From: Mimachlamys varia
Lineage: Eukaryota; Mollusca; Bivalvia; Pectinida; Pectinidae
Assembly: GCA_947623455.1 (NCBI GenBank)
Contig: OX392529.1
Span: 54,455,186-54,519,185 of the forward strand
DNA: 64,000 bases
Reading direction: 5' to 3'
Every line of letters begins with the position of its first letter. Within the stretch, counting starts at the first letter, position 1. Below, piece by piece: positions 13,101 to 24,033 of the stretch. A model generated the notes under the pieces. That model searched no databases, was not told the DNA's origin, and worked only from the letters and a program-made list of their open reading frames with translations. The translations under genes and the position numbers were made by a program.

Positions 13101-14162
13101 TACTCTTCGGGAACACCTGGTCTTATTCTCTTGTACTTTTACAAGGGTATCCATGTGAATATTTCCTTTGGTCATATTTTGCCACTGGTTTAATTAGTTA
13201 TGAATTTCGATTATGGTTTTACTGACACCTCGGTATTCTCTAATTTTCTTGAACATTTGACTATTTGACAGACATAACTACTACCTAGACTGTTCGTTGG
13301 AGATTGTTTATAAACAAGAATGACAGTTTTACTTACCGCGGGATATATCTATAGGATAAAACGTCAGCTTATTCTGACTTTTCAGAATTTCGTCAATAAA
13401 AAAACGTGTTTTCTGGCAGTTTCCACTCCCCAGATCGACTAGGATGGGATTCGCTGTATCCATTTCCATCATAGACTAAAACCAGATTTTAAAAGTCATT
13501 GTAGCGATAATTATTTATGTCTATAGTGAAAGCTTTATTTCGGGATGCAAAAAAACGGCGTCACCATTTATAACGTCGCATTTGATACAACAGCATAATG
13601 ATTTCTGAGAGGAAATAAACCCACCATAAAAGTCGGTTATAAAGATTAACTTCAATCTATTTTCTATGCTATTGAGTCATAACACAAAAATATCTTATCA
13701 CAAACCGCTTCGCGGGTTATTTAGAGTATAATCCGTTTTTTTGTGTTATGGCCTAATAGCATGAAAATTTAATCCTTTAATAATTTAGAAATGCATATGA
13801 CAATGATTTATTAATGTAAATGACTGTAACTATGATATTAATTTAAAAAAAAAAAAAAAAACTTTTCACTAGGAATATCATTCCGTAATCACAATACTGG
13901 AGGATTTCATATATATATATATCTTTTTTTGATAAATTATCATAATAATTTTGTCGCCATTTCAAATTTTGATAATAAAATATTTTCTCACCGAAAGATG
14001 ACTTTTCAATATGTTCAGTTCACACCTGTGGAAATAGTAGTGTTGGTTTTCCTGTAGACATAAGTCACTAAGTCTGGACCCTTCCTGGTCGTATCTGTAC
14101 CAGCCCGGGATGTACTTGGGTGTAGACATCAGACCAGTCGACAGTTCTTCCTTCATATTCAT
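7138..14162 (-). CDS. EgtD-like SAM-dependent methyltransferase
   Basis: Seven exons on the minus strand: 14162-13992, 13475-13337, 12089-11987, 11865-11762, 10428-10363, 8921-8751 and 7295-7138. All junctions are GT-AG with matching phases; the product is 303 residues. Family: histidine-specific methyltransferase (Methyltransf_33, EgtD type; bacterial EgtD is about 320 residues). Seen: GLMSTPKYIPGWYRYDQEGS at residues 10-29 (family GL...PK.LP...YD..GS), HYYFHRCELNIL at 41-52, SAM motif LVDLGSGNCQKT at 69-80, PIDIS at 98-102, WFGSIQNL at 148-155, GEPLYLHEG...SHKYT at 253-269. The 'LF' after GS is LS here, and PEYY is QHYY, so the substrate may differ from histidine. Known: EgtD trimethylates histidine to hercynine. 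Inferred: a cytosolic amino-acid N-methyltransferase. The first ATG has a good context (G at -3); an extra 5' exon cannot be excluded. Confidence 0.85.
7430..7845 (-). mobile_element. RT-element 3' fragment in methyltransferase intron 6
   Basis: Plus strand begins 'gagaataccgaagcgttaac' near 7442 and continues through the family block 'gtgtcttctgcttcatcgatgac' to about 7840. The coding strand is the same as the host gene. It is non-coding through stops and indels. Confidence 0.75.
7895..8385 (-). mobile_element. RT-element 3' fragment in methyltransferase intron 6
   Basis: Second copy in the same intron, from 'gaagcgtcaataaaacc' at about 7908 to 'agaataactaaatgactgcg' near 8350. It lies next to the copy at 7430 in the same orientation, giving a tandem pair of independent or duplicated 3' ends. 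Confidence 0.7.
8390..8456. repeat. perfect-type hairpin, ~28-bp arms
   Basis: Inverted repeat: gagggttatacagtatatac at the left pairs with gtataaaccgtataaccctc at the right; the arms continue inward as CCGAAAAAA/TTTTTTTCGG around a short loop (about 8420-8428). It would form a cruciform or an RNA stem in the pre-mRNA of intron 6. Confidence 0.8.
9162..9323. repeat. fold-back element, ~75-bp arms
   Basis: Long inverted repeat in intron 5 of the methyltransferase gene. Left arm ataaatagaggatcttacac...; right arm ends ...gaatgtaagattctatttat. Inner parts also pair (ggaatttattaaacgagtta with tagcgagtttaataaattct). There is almost no spacer, so the whole 160 bp is a near-continuous hairpin. No coding sequence: a MITE or fold-back class element. 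Confidence 0.8.
9424..9458. promoter_or_regulatory. cluster of three CRE-like sites
   Basis: Two full palindromes TGACGTCA (9424-9431, 9451-9458) flank a third near-match AGACGTCA (9435-9442). TGACGTCA is the CREB/ATF binding palindrome. It lies inside intron 5 of the methyltransferase gene, so a regulatory role is only a possibility. Confidence 0.4.
10455..10760 (-). mobile_element. RT-element 3' fragment in intron 4
   Basis: Family copy from 'aactcaaaatcaattaaacc' (about 10481) through 'gtgtcttctgcttcatcgacgac' near 10590 to about 10740. Its edge lies only about 30 bases from the acceptor of exon 5 of the methyltransferase gene (exon edge 10428). Confidence 0.7.
10860..11010 (+). repeat. 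bivalve-type dispersed repeat, partial
   Basis: Matches the repeat at 56310-56640 (plus strand): 'aaggacggcctcccg', then 'ggagactgctgtatgttcgtg', then 'atttaaagtgctaccacactgaag'. I recall this sequence as a very common repeat in bivalve genomic DNA; it shows no coding frame. This copy is truncated at both ends and lies in intron 4 of the methyltransferase gene. Confidence 0.6.
11335..11535 (-). mobile_element. RT-element 3' fragment, internally rearranged
   Basis: Contains the family terminus 'aactcaaaatcgattaaaca' near 11360 and the block 'gaccaggtgttccggaagag' near 11478. A short foreign piece (about 11405-11450) interrupts it. Followed at 11545-11620 by the dispersed 'gatgacgtaacacatac' repeat also seen at 660 and 52750. 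Confidence 0.65.
12380..12972 (-). mobile_element. longest clean RT-element tail copy
   Basis: From 'gagaataccgaagcgtcaac' (about 12392) to about 12972. The minus strand reads an open stretch of about 70 codons with the diagnostic tail YSRACSKYRDFRDRCRLLTN, then KFYGRHLCLIEKYSVSLSDM, followed by stop and a roughly 270-base 3' region. It ends in the block coding for the KRDDF/VNFPF region. Good as a reference for aligning the other copies. It lies in intron 2 of the methyltransferase gene. Confidence 0.8.
12975..13250 (+). mobile_element. RT-element 3' fragment, opposite orientation
   Basis: The 3' untranslated part of the family in plus orientation, ending 'cctcggtattctc' near 13240. It abuts the minus copy that ends at 12972, so the two form a head-to-head inverted pair with almost no spacer. 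The pair could arise from insertion of one copy into another or from an inverted duplication at insertion. Confidence 0.7.
13675..13762. repeat. short fold-back element, ~25-bp arms
   Basis: Left arm atgctattgagtcataacac, right arm gtgttatggcctaatagcat, with A/T runs extending the stem. The centre holds a second inverted stretch (ccgcttcgcgg). It lies in intron 1 of the methyltransferase gene, between the exons ending at 13475 and starting at 13992. Confidence 0.75.
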
Positions 14163-14439
14163 ACCCTTGAATGATCTCGGTAAGTTTACAAGATTAATAA
14201 ATCATAGAAAGAATTCTGTATACAATTGATCATAGGTTAAATTAATTAAAAACATATCTACACCAGCGCAAACAGAGAGTTCTAATTTAAAATTCCTTTT
14301 CAAAACTGGGTAATATTGGCGCAGATGTACCTCACGGTTCAGTTCTCAGACCGCTACCTCTTATAATTGATGTTATTGTTACACTCGAGTCAGCCTCTAG
14401 GTCGACTGCTGAGAAACACACGTACAACACCAGGATTTT

Positions 14440-14765
14440 TGGAGATGCAGGTTGATCACAAGTATGAGAAAGTTCTATGGTCGCCAGGAAAATAGTTTGT
14501 ATCTTTGTATGATATGAAAAGTGACGTTTTTGAGTATGTCTACTAGTGTGCTAGCTTGTTGTGATTGAAAGTGATGACTCGGTTCTCATTTTGAGGACAT
14601 GATGATTACATAGATGTGACCAATATTTACATGACGGAACTCGTCGATGAAGCGGAAGACGTTTACTCTGACTTCCGGAACACCTAGTGTTTTCCCCTTA
14701 TACTTTTACAAGGGTCTCGATGTAAATCTTGCCCATTTGTTACTCGTCAGAAAATCTCAAACGTT
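14440..14765 (+). mobile_element. RT-element 3' fragment upstream of the methyltransferase
   Basis: Plus-oriented copy: 'ggagatgcaggttgatcac' near 14440, 'gtatgatatgaaaagtgacg' near 14508, 'gtcgatgaagcggaagacg' near 14646. It lies about 280 bases upstream of the first methyltransferase exon, in the region where a promoter or 5' exon would be expected. Confidence 0.7.
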
Positions 14766-14769
14766 TTCT

Positions 14770-17700
14770 ATAAACGTAGATAAAAATGAGCACTTGAATT
14801 GGGATAAAACGAGACCAAGAATCTAGCTTATGAGATCTAACAAAACATAATTGTTCGTTTTCGTAGTTCCCAACATGCGCGCAATGCGAATACTTTATGT
14901 TTAATGGACCAGGTCTATGCTGGCGGTTCTATAAGGACCCTTTTATCATGGCCGCCGACCTTAGCTATGACGTTTAGAGATGTTTAACCGGCACTTTTAT
15001 GGAGTAAAAGTCATTTATTAGTAAAACCCCAACCTCGCGAGTTTTTTCAAGATGAATGATAGCTCATGAAAAGGACAAATATCCTTATATGAAATTAAAA
15101 TGTCCCCGAGTCATCCCATTGAGAATCGACTACTTTATATTAGGCCGATTCGATCGAATGAGTTACTGGGTGATGTATAGCCAACGACCTAAGTCAACTA
15201 TTGGTGTATCTTAACGAAACTACGAAGAAGATATATCTATATAATGTATATATGTGATCGTGGAAGTAATAGCGACAGTACGGACAAATCAATTGTCAAA
15301 TTTTCAAGGCTATCCCCCCCTTTATCAAGACACATAAAATACACGTTATATCACACAAACAGTATCTACATTAAAACATGAAAAAAATTTAAGGCATAAT
15401 AATCCCTTCGGCTGATCGGACGCCGAAGGTCCTACCAAATCGGCAAAAAAACATTCTAAGGTGATGTTAAGTAAGTATAAAATTCAGCCAAAAATGTTGT
15501 TACTAATCGTAGAGGGCAGCTTCTGAGCGTATCTATTAGGTTGTTTATAATTGTTTCAGATTTGGTCGACCCCGAGAAAGTCAGAGTCGGTACATTTTCG
15601 TCCCACTCGAAATAAAGACCACCTCGCTATAAAGACCACTTCATTTCAGTCTTGAAAATATCTTCTATATATTTTTGTATTGTAAGCTTCACTATTAAGA
15701 CGACCTCGCTATACGTTTTTTTAAGTTGAAGTTGTTATAACTTGCATGTAAAAATCCTTTTAAACTATTTATATGAAATACATTTGAACTAAACTAAACT
15801 TGGGAATATAAATGTTCGTATTCATATTGAAAATAGATATGGGTTTCCTGTATAAACTTGAACAACAATTGGAAATGTATAAACCGATTCGGATCCACAC
15901 GTTATCGGCTACATTGTACATGTAGTGCATGAAGGGTGACGAAAACATGCGAAATACACGTACCCGAGGATTAATACAGCTAAAGTGATATTGCATCAAA
16001 ACAGATAAATTTAAGAAAGAATTACTTACACTATTTAGTCTTAAAAATCTTTGAAAATAAGTAAAATAAATAAAGTACCCTCTGATATCTTGAATTAAAC
16101 GTTTCTCCCTGTCCGATACATACGGATGTGTTTACGGATACGGATTCGTGCTTAATGCGAAATCCCTAATAGAGAAGTTTCACTGTAAAATAGTACATGT
16201 ATATATATTAACTAGAAGACAAAGTGCGAGCGTTTCTCCCATTTAAGTTAATGACGCTCGACCCTACGTAATACACAAGTGTTGATTCTCATTTTGTGGT
16301 GACGTAGCTTCCTATTTGTGTACCTGGAATTTGAAAACTAGGTATCAAATTCGTTCTACACAGTGATATGTCGCGATGTCAACAATGGCGAGATGAGAGG
16401 GGACGGTTCAAGTCTTCAACTCAAGATTACGAACAAATAAAGTAGTGTTACGACCGCTCCTATTGCAAAACAACAACAAAAACAGATGTACACGATATCA
16501 TCTCTACCTGGTAGCATAATCAACATATGAAAGTTTTAAGGAAATCTAGCGGTTAATTGCGAAAGGGTCGAGCCTCCTTAAATGTACACATATACGGACT
16601 TCACTTATTGTTAATAAAAGCGCTAGCACCTTTCTCTACTCGATTGTTCCATTGTACCAATCACATTAGTTTCTGAAATATTCAGTGAAATTATAATGTT
16701 ATCACTACAGTTTGACAAGAATCCCGAAAAGTAATAAACAATCAAAAAACATTTTTGTTCTATCATTTTTTCGTACAGTTTTAACCATTTATATAGTAAC
16801 TGACAATGACATATTATATTGTCGAATTAAAATAGCATTGTTAACTTAAGCATGTAAATGTATGATAAACTAACATTTTATAATAATGTCAACTTTAGCT
16901 GATAAAGTTTTATATACAAAATAATGTCAACTATAGCTGATACAGTTTTATATACAAACTAATGTCAATCTAACTACATATCTCGATACTAACCTCGGAT
17001 TATTTGAACTTCAAAATGATGATAAAAAACTAAATCGTACATGACCCACAAAAGATAACCATACATGACCAAATCAATTCAACTGTGAGTAACAAATTTA
17101 GCCTTATTATAAAAATACTATATGTCTTACAATAACAATAACGTATTAATGAAAAAGCATTGCCTTAACTACAAGATAAAACAAACCCTCAATCTGCTTC
17201 CCCTCCTGATATAAACAAATGCATACACCCTCATTAACTCACACATACCCTCACCAACCCAACAAACACTCACCCATCCATACACACCAAAGGGGGTCCG
17301 GTATTAACGAGTAAACCGACGTATTAAAAACAGAAAATTAATTCAGCTTAGTACATATTATAATATTTGACTTATAAATGAAATAAAAACGTGTGAATGT
17401 ATTTTTGAACTTTCACAATTTCCGTCTTCACGCCTAAAATAAAATGAATCTAGATCCGTAAGCATCCGATGTTACGATATACACTCCCATTACCTATCCC
17501 TTACAGACTCTTAGCTCTAATGGTGAAACAATAACGGTCCTAAATTGGTACATAATAACCTTATAAAGAAACTCACCTGGTAAGAAAGAAGCGAAGTGAA
17601 GAGCGAGGGAAAAATATCAAGTCTGATAGCACAACCTTTCATTGATATCTTCACCCTGTAAGTTCAACGACCATAAGCGATGGTCCACGGATGCCATTAA

Positions 17701-18260
17701 TTAAGATTTGGTTCAATGACGATTTATAAAAGCAGTGTATACATTATTTATTCATTCACCGATATTGAAGTCCATGGCTAGTGTATACACTAAAAAATAT
17801 ACACTATGATATACAGGGAAATTGTATATCTGATAAATACGCATGTTTTAGTACATATCAGCTCACCGGGCACGTATGGGCAATTCTTCGCAATATCGAC
17901 CCAATATCGACCCTTGGGCCTTCGGGTTGATACAAGGCCTATTATGGAAATGACCATGTAATATTCTCTATGAATTGGCTTTAAGGATTGACGTTTCTTC
18001 AGATAAAAATTATCAGTCCCTGATTTGGATGGTGGGTGACTAAAGGTTTACTTTGTGTCCTTCCGTTCTTCAGTCTTCCCGTCATTCATGCCTTCTAACC
18101 GTCCTTCCGCTATCTTGTCTAAGCTCTTTCTCATACACAAGTCATCGGAACTTCACATACATGGCGTGTGGGTACACCTGACTTTATTGAGGAATATGAG
18201 CTATTCACCAGAAATAGGTCACTCTAACGTACATTTTGACATTTGACCTACATCAAAGAA
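14770..18260. other. intergenic block, duplicated at 39.95-47.9 kb
   Basis: No gene recognised. From about 15160 to 18245 this DNA matches, in the same direction, the sequence flanking the LTR element. Examples: 'aaagtgcgagcgtttctccc' (16220) with 'aaagtgccagcgctttctcc' (40047); 'catgaccaaatcaattcaactgtgag' region (17065) with 46835; 'ccgctatcttgtctaagctc' (18107) with 47726. The LTR retrotransposon is absent from this copy (position about 16880). Contains 'taaagaccacctcgctataaag' style simple sequence near 15610-15715. Confidence 0.65.
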
Positions 18261-18267
18261 ATGTTTG

Positions 18268-18475
18268 ACCTGGTTCTCTCTCGATTTTGAGTTTGGGTTA
18301 TGGTTTTGTTGACGCTTCGGTATTCTCCGTTTTTGTTTCTTCATCAACCTCTATCTCTCTAATCCCTGTGTAGTTAGCAGCTGATATCCATCACGAAAAT
18401 CTCGATATTTATAGCAAGTTCTCGAATAAATAATTAACTTCGACATGTAAACACCATAGAATGTTACTATCAAAT
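18268..18475. mobile_element. composite of two RT-element pieces
   Basis: 18268-18330 carries the terminal 60 bases of the family in plus orientation ('gttgacgcttcggtattctc'). 18344-18475 carries an internal piece in minus orientation ('gcagctgatatccatcacg' through 'atgttactatcaa'). The joint is therefore rearranged. Confidence 0.6.
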
Positions 18476-18649
18476 TCATCAATCAAAGGGGTTTTACGCA
18501 CCTGACCTTTCTGCTTCTACTTTAGTTTAGAAACTTTCCTACCTTTTGGCCCCTAGTATCACTAAAGAGTCCTAGGAGGACGAAACAGCTGTATTTTTTT
18601 GCGGCAGACTATATTTATTACTACATTTAAAAGGTGCAGCATGTTTGTT

Positions 18650-19215
18650 TTATGTTATCTCCTATGGTGTTTACTAGGTTATTCTAGGGCTTGCTCTGTG
18701 TATCGAGATTTTCGTTACAGCTGTCAGCTGCTGACTAACAAACTTACTCTACAGGGATTCGAGATACAGGTTAATGAAAACTATGAGTAAGTTTTATGTT
18801 CGCCAGCTTGGTCTCATTGAGAAATATTCTACATCCTTGTATGATATGAAGCTGAACTTTTTTAACAGGATCATTAGTATGCTTGCTTGTTGCGATTGAG
18901 ACGTATGCCTCAGACTCTCCTTAATGCCATAGCATTGACTTCGATCTGACCTATATTTATATGGCGGGTTTCGTCGATTAAGCAGATGGTGCTTACTCTT
19001 CCGGATCGCCTGGTCTCTTGTACTTTTACAAAGATCTCCATGGTATTTTTCTTTTGTTCATATTTTGCCCCTAGTTAGTCCCCTACCGGCGATCTTTATA
19101 GCTTGTGGGGGCTGGAATGGGACATGTATTGCTTCAGCAATACTCAGTATGTTTGTTTAATTTATTTTGAGTTCGGATTATGGTTTTGTTGACGCTTTGG
19201 TTTTCTCCGATTTTC
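18650..19215 (+). mobile_element. RT-element 3' fragment with internal insertion
   Basis: The plus strand reads YSRACSVYRDFRYSCQLLTN at about 18684-18743, then the 3' region. About 80 bases at 19080-19165 are foreign to the family; the family terminus then resumes ('gagttcggattatggttttg' at 19168). Non-coding. Between here and the MITE at 20354 I see no gene. Confidence 0.7.
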
Positions 19216-21699
19216 TTATCGTCTATTTTGCGCAATATCGATACGAAGCGACAGCAAAATACTTAAAAAAATATATGTGCTATTTTTTAATGTTCATCAT
19301 TTCAATAACTTGGGTATTTTTATCCCAATGTTTGAAAGATTACATAATCAAACAATAAATAAAATGCCGTTAAGAGTATTTTTGTTCTTCCAATTAGAGT
19401 TAGAAAAAGAATAGATCCAGATATTTTTACCATCTCAACAAACGAAACAAAAAATATAAAGAAAAGCCAACCATCACTCAGCCTGTCTCCCGCCACAACT
19501 ACTGTGATGTTAGGTCGATTTGGGAATATTCTAGCATGCTTTGTAAGCTTTTCCATGACAAACTGATACAAAAGCAGAAACTTTGGCCAATTTCGATAAT
19601 AATGTGAATTTTAATTTCACAAATAACGTTGCCAAGATATAGATCTTGGTTCATCTCAAAATTGAAGAAAATAAAATAAGGAGTTATCTCCCTTTCCGTT
19701 TAACTTTCTGCAAAACATGGAACTGTCTCCCTTTTAAATCATATGCATTAATTGATAAAAATAGAACACCTAACATTGATAATGATGGTTTTACTACACC
19801 CTATATTTACTTGACAGAAGAGCATAATTTGTGTAATGTTGTATGATTTAGGTTTGTATAATACCTCACAGCCGGATTATTTCAGGTTATGTCACATAAC
19901 ATAAAATACAGAAGGACATGACATGCCGTCTTGTCCCGCAAGGTATAACTCGATATTTTGTTTTTAAACTTCTGATTGGTTCAAATTGGTCAGAGATAAT
20001 TACTGCACAATGTTTGTGTGAAACATTTAGATTTCTTTAATATCTGCATACACGGCTAAACTATACCTCTTTAATAGAACCCCCCCCCCCCCCCCCCCCC
20101 CCCTCTGTGATGTTGACGTTTAAGAATAATAGCAGTCTTTTCCCTACCCTGGTAAAAGGTAGGTTTATCTTTTCATTAGCAAAAATGGGAATGAACGTGT
20201 GAAGTGTCGGAGAAATATGACTTCAATATGCTAATATAAACAATTAAGTACATATTTAATGTCTGTAAAATTTTTATTATTTATATTGTATTAATGTGTA
20301 CTAAACTTATAATAATAAAGTGTTATATCAATAGACCTAAACAACTAGCTTAAAGGCCCAATATACGTAACTTTCGGCAAAACCTAGAGCGAAAATCAAG
20401 CCAAATAACTTATGATATTTATAGATTTAGTTAAGATTAACTGATATCAGCAATTATCAAGATGAATTCTTTCGCTGTTAACGGTACAGCAGCAGTTGAA
20501 ACACGCTATTTGTAAACATGCGTCCATTTCGAACCGTCTTCTACCTTCGGTTTGTTGTTGAAGTGGGCCCCACCTGAATTATTTTCAATTCTTTGGATTT
20601 TTTTGTCCAGAGTTTCTTGTTAGTTACCGCTCAGGTTTACTTCGTTTTAGGCTTATTTTTGCATGGTTATCAACTGGATTTTTTTTCAGAATTTTTCAGA
20701 ATCACGAAAAATTTCCTGAAGTTACGTATATTGGGCCTATAAAAGGCAATCTCAGATTGTCATACAATACAATTTACTTAATGTCAATGGGTATTAATGA
20801 GGATGTATTATACAAGTTTAATTAAGATTCATTTTTTGGTGTTCCGATGTACAAAGGAAAATCCTAGTGAACATGCTATCTGTTTATGATTGGCAAGACT
20901 TTGTCAATGATACCCGCCATATTTCTGGTAAAGTTCTTAACTTTTTATAGGACGGTAAACACCAACATTTTTGTCGGATGGACGTGAATCTCTTGCATTT
21001 GGTGGACTTCTTGAGTGTGGCTGCTGCTTGGATATGAATTCTTGTCAATAAACTATTGAGTGTTTTTCGCGATGAAATAATTCGGTTATATTATATATGT
21101 TGAGCGACTCACAATTTGAGTGCGCAAAAACAAGAACAAAAACACCTTATTTGTGTCACGAGAAATTTCACGAAACAAATTTTTTTCAGAATGCATATCA
21201 AGCAAACCAGAATTCCGCCAGTTGCATTTATTGTTTTATATCTACATTTTACCAATCTGATTAAAAAACAGATCCTTGTTCTCACTCCGTTTTACAAGGA
21301 TCTGACAACATCCCATAAGAGGTCACGTTCAGATGACCTTTGTCGCCTCTTTACTTAACACTGAAATAATTTTTCAATGACCTGTCATCTTGCAGCAAGC
21401 CATTTCGTCACATTATTCCACATGAACTTTTTCGTGACGAAATGACTAAACGGACAAATGCGAATATGCAAGCTTTGTCGCCTCAAAATTTCACTGTCAA
21501 GATTCTGACAGTAGCAATTTGATTGGCTAATGCAAAAGGTCATAGGGAAATGATCCCCTGTTGGATTGTCTAAGATCTTAACGCAGCATAGAGGAGTTTA
21601 CGAAACGGCGCGGAGTTCAAGATATGATCTTAATCAGATTGACATTTTACAAGACATTTAAATCAACAATAAACCACACAGTGGCTAGGTACAATGTCC
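19216..21699. other. intergenic; poly-C tract, no gene
   Basis: No gene recognised apart from the MITE at 20354-20738. An uninterrupted C run of about 23 lies at 20081-20103. The sequence at 21098-21180 ('gttgagcgactcacaatttgagtgcgc') recurs at 48782-48860 and marks the direct duplication that also carries innexins A and C. Confidence 0.5.
20354..20738 (+). mobile_element. MITE with TTAA-type flank, copy 1
   Basis: A 385-bp non-coding element bounded by terminal inverted repeats AGGCCCAATATACGTAACTT and (reverse complement) AGGCCCAATATACGTAACTT at the right. Left flank TTAA, right flank ATAA (one change). Two more copies at 28964 and 57000 are flanked by exact TTAA on both sides. TTAA duplications are the hallmark of piggyBac-type transposases, so a non-autonomous piggyBac-like family is inferred. 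Confidence 0.8.
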
Positions 21700-23260
21700 T
21701 CAGTCTTTCACATGATGATAGACACCAACACGTGTGGGCTGATGAGGAATCTCTTGCAGTTGGTGAGTTTCTGGTGGTGTGTTTCCATAGTTACCGTTTG
21801 GTGGATACACGCATGCATTTCGTCTAGCCCCTTCATGCTGTTGAGCGTGTGTAGCTGACCACAAGTAGAGGACTGCGTCCCTGACCAGGTGCTCAGACGA
21901 AGCTTCACCAATCGCCTTCAATATAAACACACCGTCCTCCGTGACCTCTGACCCCGCGAACCTGGCAATGTCGTTGTCAAAAGAAGGTGCAACTTCCTCG
22001 GACAGATACAGGTAACTCTTGACAAACCTGAATATATATTTACATGTCAAATGCTTATTTTAAAGTATATCTTGAAGAAATGTAACGTAACAAAAAATAG
22101 CATCACATTTCTAAAATTAGATTTCCAAGGTTCATTTCAGGATTCAATAAGGATCTTTTGAATTTACTGTAACCCATAGTATTTACTCATTTCAAAACTA
22201 TAATTGGTTAATTGTATATGCTAATTGAAAAATGCTTGTTTCTATTTATGCAAGAAATTTTCTTGAAATAATATAAAACTGCTTATTGAAGGATAAATAT
22301 TCGTACACTTTTAACACAGAGCAAGGCAAGCAACATAATGAAATATTGATTTGACTCTTACCTTCTTCTAAATACGGGTATCAACACCAAAATCAGTTGG
22401 ATTATACCACTTAGGCTTGTTATAACACAAACGATCAGCAACCACAGCCACAGGAACCCAAACATCATATCGTAGTACGTGACGTTGTTGAACACGCACT
22501 GAACAGAAAATCTCTGTATATTTGATATTTGCCGAATAGAGTAATCACATAGGAACACCTTTTGAAATTTGGGCTCTGTGGTTCGCCAAGTCAGTGTTTC
22601 ATTGCTTATAATGTCGTCGACCAATTGCTGCCCAAATAAAGTCTCGTTTTCTGCCCTCAGAACAACGTTCATGATTGATAACTGTGTGATGACATTGACG
22701 AAGTAAAGGAGTTTTGTGAACAGAAACAGCAGTGTAAGCCATCCCCAGGGACATCCCTTTAACACGGTGGCGTCAATCCACCTCTTCACATATCGGCCTA
22801 CTTGTCTCCCCATTTGGGCCCGGTCGGCCATGTTAAGTGCCTCATACCCGTCCGTCAGTCCTAAAATCTTAGTAAATCTAAACCCCACAAGGCCTTGTCC
22901 CACTGATAGGACAATGTCGGGAAGCTTGAACAGCAATGCCTGTACGAGGAGGATGAGTGGTATCCAGCGATATGGTGGTTTTCTCGTTTCCATAGGATCA
23001 TTGTTATTGTTTAAGTCATCATTCCTCAGATAGTATGTGGAACTTTCCCAGCAAATCTTATCGGTATATTTCACTGCTTGCGATGTAAAGAAAGAAGGTG
23101 TCCAACAGGTGATTGGGTCATACGCCATGTGAATGTATAAAGTCAGCAAAGAAAACAGCACAAGGATCCCGACAGTCCAAGTACTGTTGAGTTTCCCACA
23201 ATGGTCATTCAAGAGGAGACTGGACTGTGTCAAATGTCGAAGGAATGGTCTCAAAACCAT
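21700..23260 (-). CDS. innexin A (gap-junction/hemichannel protein)
   Basis: Two coding exons, 23260-22362 and 22027-21700, joined GT-AG between AG and G of an Arg codon; 408 residues. Innexin features: four hydrophobic segments (about residues 29-47, 98-118, 176-198, 264-290). The first extracellular loop has DPITCWTPSFF...KICWESSTYY with two Cys; PPYRWIPLILLVQALLF corresponds to the family YYQWVPF..L.LQA.LF. The second loop also has two Cys (LCDYS, VQCVF). Loop 2 has N-glycosylation sequons (NET, NET, NVT). The C-terminal cytoplasmic domain begins RFVKSYLYLSEE and ends HHVKD. Known: innexins oligomerise into plasma-membrane channels for ions and small metabolites. Ordinary ATG with AxxATGG context. 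It is the most diverged of the three paralogues in its first 70 residues and in loop 2. Confidence 0.93.
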
Positions 23261-23720
23261 GGTGGTGTTTTTTTCTGTATAAAGGAATAATAATTTTTTT
23301 AATTGATATGCATTTTTTCAAAAGTACTTAAATGCACTCTGGCATTTAACATCCGGGTACGCACAAAGGGTTAACATTAAATGACAGCTAAGTAATTAGC
23401 TATTCTGATGTCTGTAACCTCTATCAATAATTTTGTTATAATTTCATTGTTAGAAGATGCTACTGTACATTAAATGTATTTTACTGTTTAAGGATTGTGA
23501 CTCCTTAAAGTGTCAGAAAGTCGTTGACAAATAATGAGATCAGGAATCCTTAAAGATGAAGTAAAACTGTGATTTAATTGGATGCTGATGAATAATAGAG
23601 ATAAAAGATTAAAAAAATGGACATAATGCCAAAAAATCACATAATGGCAAAAACAAAACTAATTATAATACTGATGCATGTTATAGGTACTCTGTAGCAT
23701 GCAAAGCCATGAAACTTTAC

Positions 23721-23800
23721 CTCGGGAGCCGGTGATGAAGTCTGCCGTCCGGATGAGATCGGCGAGGAGAGTTACAGACAGGGCCCCCGATTTAAAACAT
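23721..23800 (-). other. upstream (5' UTR) exon of innexin A
   Basis: On the minus strand the sequence ends ...catcaccggctcccgag followed by the donor gtaaag. It is homologous to the upstream exons of innexins B (ends 30929) and C (low edge 52383), which are also followed by gtaaac. The acceptor is at the base before 23274, 14 bases ahead of the ATG. In this copy the exon is in frame with the innexin ATG and lies in an open frame reaching back to about 24096; in copy B it is out of frame, so it is most likely untranslated. The upper limit is not defined. Confidence 0.6.
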
Positions 23801-24033
23801 ACCAGAATGTTGTGTACTGGGGATAATAAGGTCTTTGTATGTGGGCAGGAAAAAACAGTAATGTGAGCTCGCTTGTCGTCAATTATGAGTACAAACCACA
23901 TATATGTAGAGCCACAATCACAGCATAGCATCGTAGCAGCTGGACAATATGTTTTGTTTTCAAAACTGATTTCAAATATTGGAACATGAAAGTTTTGCCT
24001 TTCATGATAGTCATAGCAATAGTTAATGTTTAT

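Noticed and set aside
19320..19571. 83-codon minus-strand frame with hydrophobic stretches
   Set aside because: Composition is typical of AT-rich translation; no family resemblance and no neighbouring exons.
22716..23033. 105-108-codon antisense frame (MNRNSSVSHPQGHPFN...) present opposite all three innexins
   Set aside because: It is a shadow of the highly conserved innexin core; its conservation follows from the sense strand.
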